Shown: positions 20,263 to 21,786 of the stretch, piece after piece
Numbering within the stretch: position 1 is the stretch's first letter
Layout: each line of letters starts with the position of its first letter
From: Acidobacteriota bacterium
GTDB taxonomy: Bacteria; Acidobacteriota; Blastocatellia; Pyrinomonadales; Pyrinomonadaceae
Assembly (NCBI GenBank): GCA_003222855.1
Contig: QHXH01000254.1
Coordinates: forward strand, 7,516 to 29,301
DNA: 21,786 nt
Direction of reading: 5' to 3'
The notes under the pieces: model-generated
What the model saw: the letters and a program-made list of their open reading frames with translations, nothing else
The model's database searches: none
What the model was told of the DNA's origin: nothing
Program-made: the position numbers and the translations under genes

Positions 20263-21117
20263 ATGCCGCAGGATACGATTGCAAAGGAATTAATAGAACT
20301 GTTGCGCAACTCGCGCGAGCAGGCAAAATTTCTTGGCGAACTTGGGGTTGAGAACGTTGCCCTCGATTCGTCGACTGACCAAAACGCGGTCGCGCCTGCT
20401 GCCATCACCAGCACTGCTCCAACGGCGGCGCGAGTTGCGCCATCCGCCAATCCGCAACCTGCCTTACAAGCGCCGCGTCGCAAGACAAATCCTGCGAGTC
20501 CGTCGCCTGCGAATTCGCTGTTTGGCGAATTCGCTATGACCGCGCCCGCATTGGCGAAATCAAACGAAACCCTCGAGCAAATCTGGCTGGACATCGGCGA
20601 CTGCACGCGCTGCGGTTTATGTGAAGGCCGAACGCAGGTCGTACACACCCACGGAAATCGAAACGCGCGCTTGATGTTCGTCGGCGAAGCACCCGGCGCG
20701 GATGAAGACGCGCAAGGCAAACCCTTTGTTGGTCGAGCTGGTCAACTGCTGACGAAAATGATCGAGGCGATGGGAATGAAGCGCGAGGACGTAATCATCG
20801 GGAACGTTAATCGTTGTCGACCGCCCGGTAATCGCCAGCCGACGCTTGAAGAGGCGGCGATCTGTCGTCCGTTCTTGTTTCGTGAAATTGCGGCGATTCA
20901 ACCTGAGGTGATTGTCGTGATGGGCAACACAGCGCTCAGAAATCTTTTGGAAGAGCGCGAAGGGATTAGTCGCGTACGCGGGAAATTCCGCGATTTTCGC
21001 GGCATCAAAGTTATGCCTACTTTCCATCCCGCTTATCTACTTCGCGATCCTTCAAAGAAACGGGAAACGTGGGAAGACTTAAAGATGGTCCGCGACTATC
21101 TCGATCAGACGATTTAG
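20263..21117 (+). CDS. uracil-DNA glycosylase, family 4 (Fe-S type)
   Basis: Removes uracil from DNA to start base excision repair. It is 284 residues: a poorly conserved N-terminal extension (1 to about 100; an amphipathic helix MPQDTIAKELIELLRNSREQ, then an Ala/Pro-rich linker) and a standard family 4 domain. The four iron-sulfur ligands are C114, C117 (CTRCGLC), C185 (NRCRPP) and C201 (CRPFL), with the expected C-x2-C and C-x15-C spacing. Motif A is GEAPGADEDAQGKPFVGRAG (from residue 141) and motif B is FHPAYLLR. It lacks the KRRIH loop found in the UdgX of this window, so it should act as an ordinary turnover enzyme. It starts 6 bp after coaBC (probably one operon) and is convergent, 1 bp apart, with the last gene. 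Confidence 0.94.
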   Translation: MPQDTIAKELIELLRNSREQAKFLGELGVENVALDSSTDQNAVAPAAITSTAPTAARVAPSANPQPALQAPRRKTNPASPSPANSLFGEFAMTAPALAKSNETLEQIWLDIGDCTRCGLCEGRTQVVHTHGNRNARLMFVGEAPGADEDAQGKPFVGRAGQLLTKMIEAMGMKREDVIIGNVNRCRPPGNRQPTLEEAAICRPFLFREIAAIQPEVIVVMGNTALRNLLEEREGISRVRGKFRDFRGIKVMPTFHPAYLLRDPSKKRETWEDLKMVRDYLDQTI

Positions 21118-21118
21118 A

Positions 21119-21786
21119 TCAGTGTGGTCCCCCAGCGCCCCGTGCAGGCTGGGCTGCTGGCGGCTTTACCCTTGCATTCGGGCCCTGTGTAACTGGGTCG
21201 CACTTGCCTAATTCGCCCGTCTCATAAAACTGACGCCACGCCTCCGCTTCGGCTCTGATGCATTGCAATCGGTACTCTCTGGTCAGCAGTCCAGCGTCAA
21301 CATGCTCGCAGTCACAGTCAATGTCCGCGGTGAATGCATAAGATCTGCGTTCAATCTGATCCTCTTCCGCATGCGTCCTGATCCGATCGAGCCAGGGTTT
21401 CAAATACTTATTTAACATTGCCGGCCCGTCGCTCACATTTTTGGCTTGGCGGAGATTCGACGACTGCTCATCATTCTGGTCACGTCGCTCGTTGGGCACC
21501 GTAAGATAAAACTGCCCCTCGTTAATTGTAGCCGGCTCACCCAGCTTCCTATTTTCGATATCAATTACCGGTCGCACCTCAGCGCTGCCCTTAAGCACCA
21601 CAGTTATCGTGAGTTGCTGGTCCGGCAAATAAGTCACCGTGATCCAGGTCCCTCTGGGAATGATGTCCGCCGTTGGCGTCTGGATTACCTGCTCGATGCG
21701 ACCGGCGCATGAACTGTTGTAAACGGCTGTGCCGGCGGACTGGCAATTGGAATTCCCTCCCGTACTCTCCGATTTCGAACAAGCCG
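21119..21786 (-). CDS. probable lipoprotein of unknown function, 5' end outside window
   Basis: The frame is open from the right edge to the TGA at 21119, giving 222 visible residues; a GTG at 21637 is internal and not the true start. The first visible residues are A-C-S-K-S-E-S-T-G-G, which look like the end of a lipobox followed by a Ser/Gly linker, so export as a lipoprotein is plausible. A beta-rich domain follows (VIQTPTADIIPRGTWITVTY, LTITVVLKGSAEVRPVIDIE, INEGQFYLTVPNERR), then a helical, Glu/Arg-rich part (MLNKYLKPWLDRIRTHAEED, YRLQCIRAEAEAWRQFYETG) and a Pro/Ala/Gly tail. I do not recognise the family. It is convergent with the uracil glycosylase gene. Confidence 0.65.
   Translation of the reverse strand, partial: ACSKSESTGGNSNCQSAGTAVYNSSCAGRIEQVIQTPTADIIPRGTWITVTYLPDQQLTITVVLKGSAEVRPVIDIENRKLGEPATINEGQFYLTVPNERRDQNDEQSSNLRQAKNVSDGPAMLNKYLKPWLDRIRTHAEEDQIERRSYAFTADIDCDCEHVDAGLLTREYRLQCIRAEAEAWRQFYETGELGKCDPVTQGPNARVKPPAAQPARGAGGPH

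Overview
The window looks like a chromosomal segment of a member of Acidobacteriota, perhaps the Blastocatellia/Pyrinomonadaceae. This is an inference from gene content (split imuA-imuB-dnaE2 mutasome, MshEN-type PilB, CarboxypepD_reg/TPR secreted protein, FecR-like protein beside UDP-sugar genes) and from many interspersed repeats of a kind I associate with that phylum. No rRNA, tRNA, CRISPR array, transposase or prophage gene was seen.

Layout: (1) 1-2036, the 3' part of queC and a secreted carboxypeptidase-regulatory/TPR protein closed by a clear terminator. (2) 2072-9461, a DNA-damage-response and mutagenesis island. Reading leftward on the minus strand are imuA, imuB and dnaE2. Divergent from imuA is udgX, a uracil-DNA glycosylase of the covalent-crosslinking family, and convergent with udgX is lexA. 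The lexA promoter and the gap between imuA and imuB carry the same triple direct repeat CGAA-N6-CGAA-N6-CGAA, which I read as the LexA operator. (3) 9568-14728, a type IV pilus motor operon: pilB, an unknown membrane-anchored protein, pilT (broken by a deletion/frameshift through its Walker B region) and pilC. (4) 14761-17844, on the minus strand, a FecR-like secreted protein and then UDP-glucose 6-dehydrogenase and an NAD-dependent sugar epimerase, probably for exopolysaccharide precursors. (5) 18231-21786, a small secreted hypothetical protein, coaBC, a second uracil-DNA glycosylase (family 4), and a partial probable lipoprotein at the right edge.

The most striking observation is that dnaE2 and imuB are riddled with interspersed repeats that are read through in frame. 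dnaE2 is 1191 codons, whereas the family is usually a little over 1000. The surplus falls in discrete blocks: 7-bp tandem arrays of four different sequences, an 81-bp inverted repeat, a 138-bp palindromic element and a CTCTGTGG-type repeat. imuB has an 80-bp inverted repeat of the same build as the 81-bp one in dnaE2, and both are centred on an ACTTCAGT core. The reading frames stay open throughout, as with the palindromic elements known from Rickettsia genes. The second notable signal is the candidate SOS operator, and the third is the physical grouping of UdgX with LexA and the mutasome.
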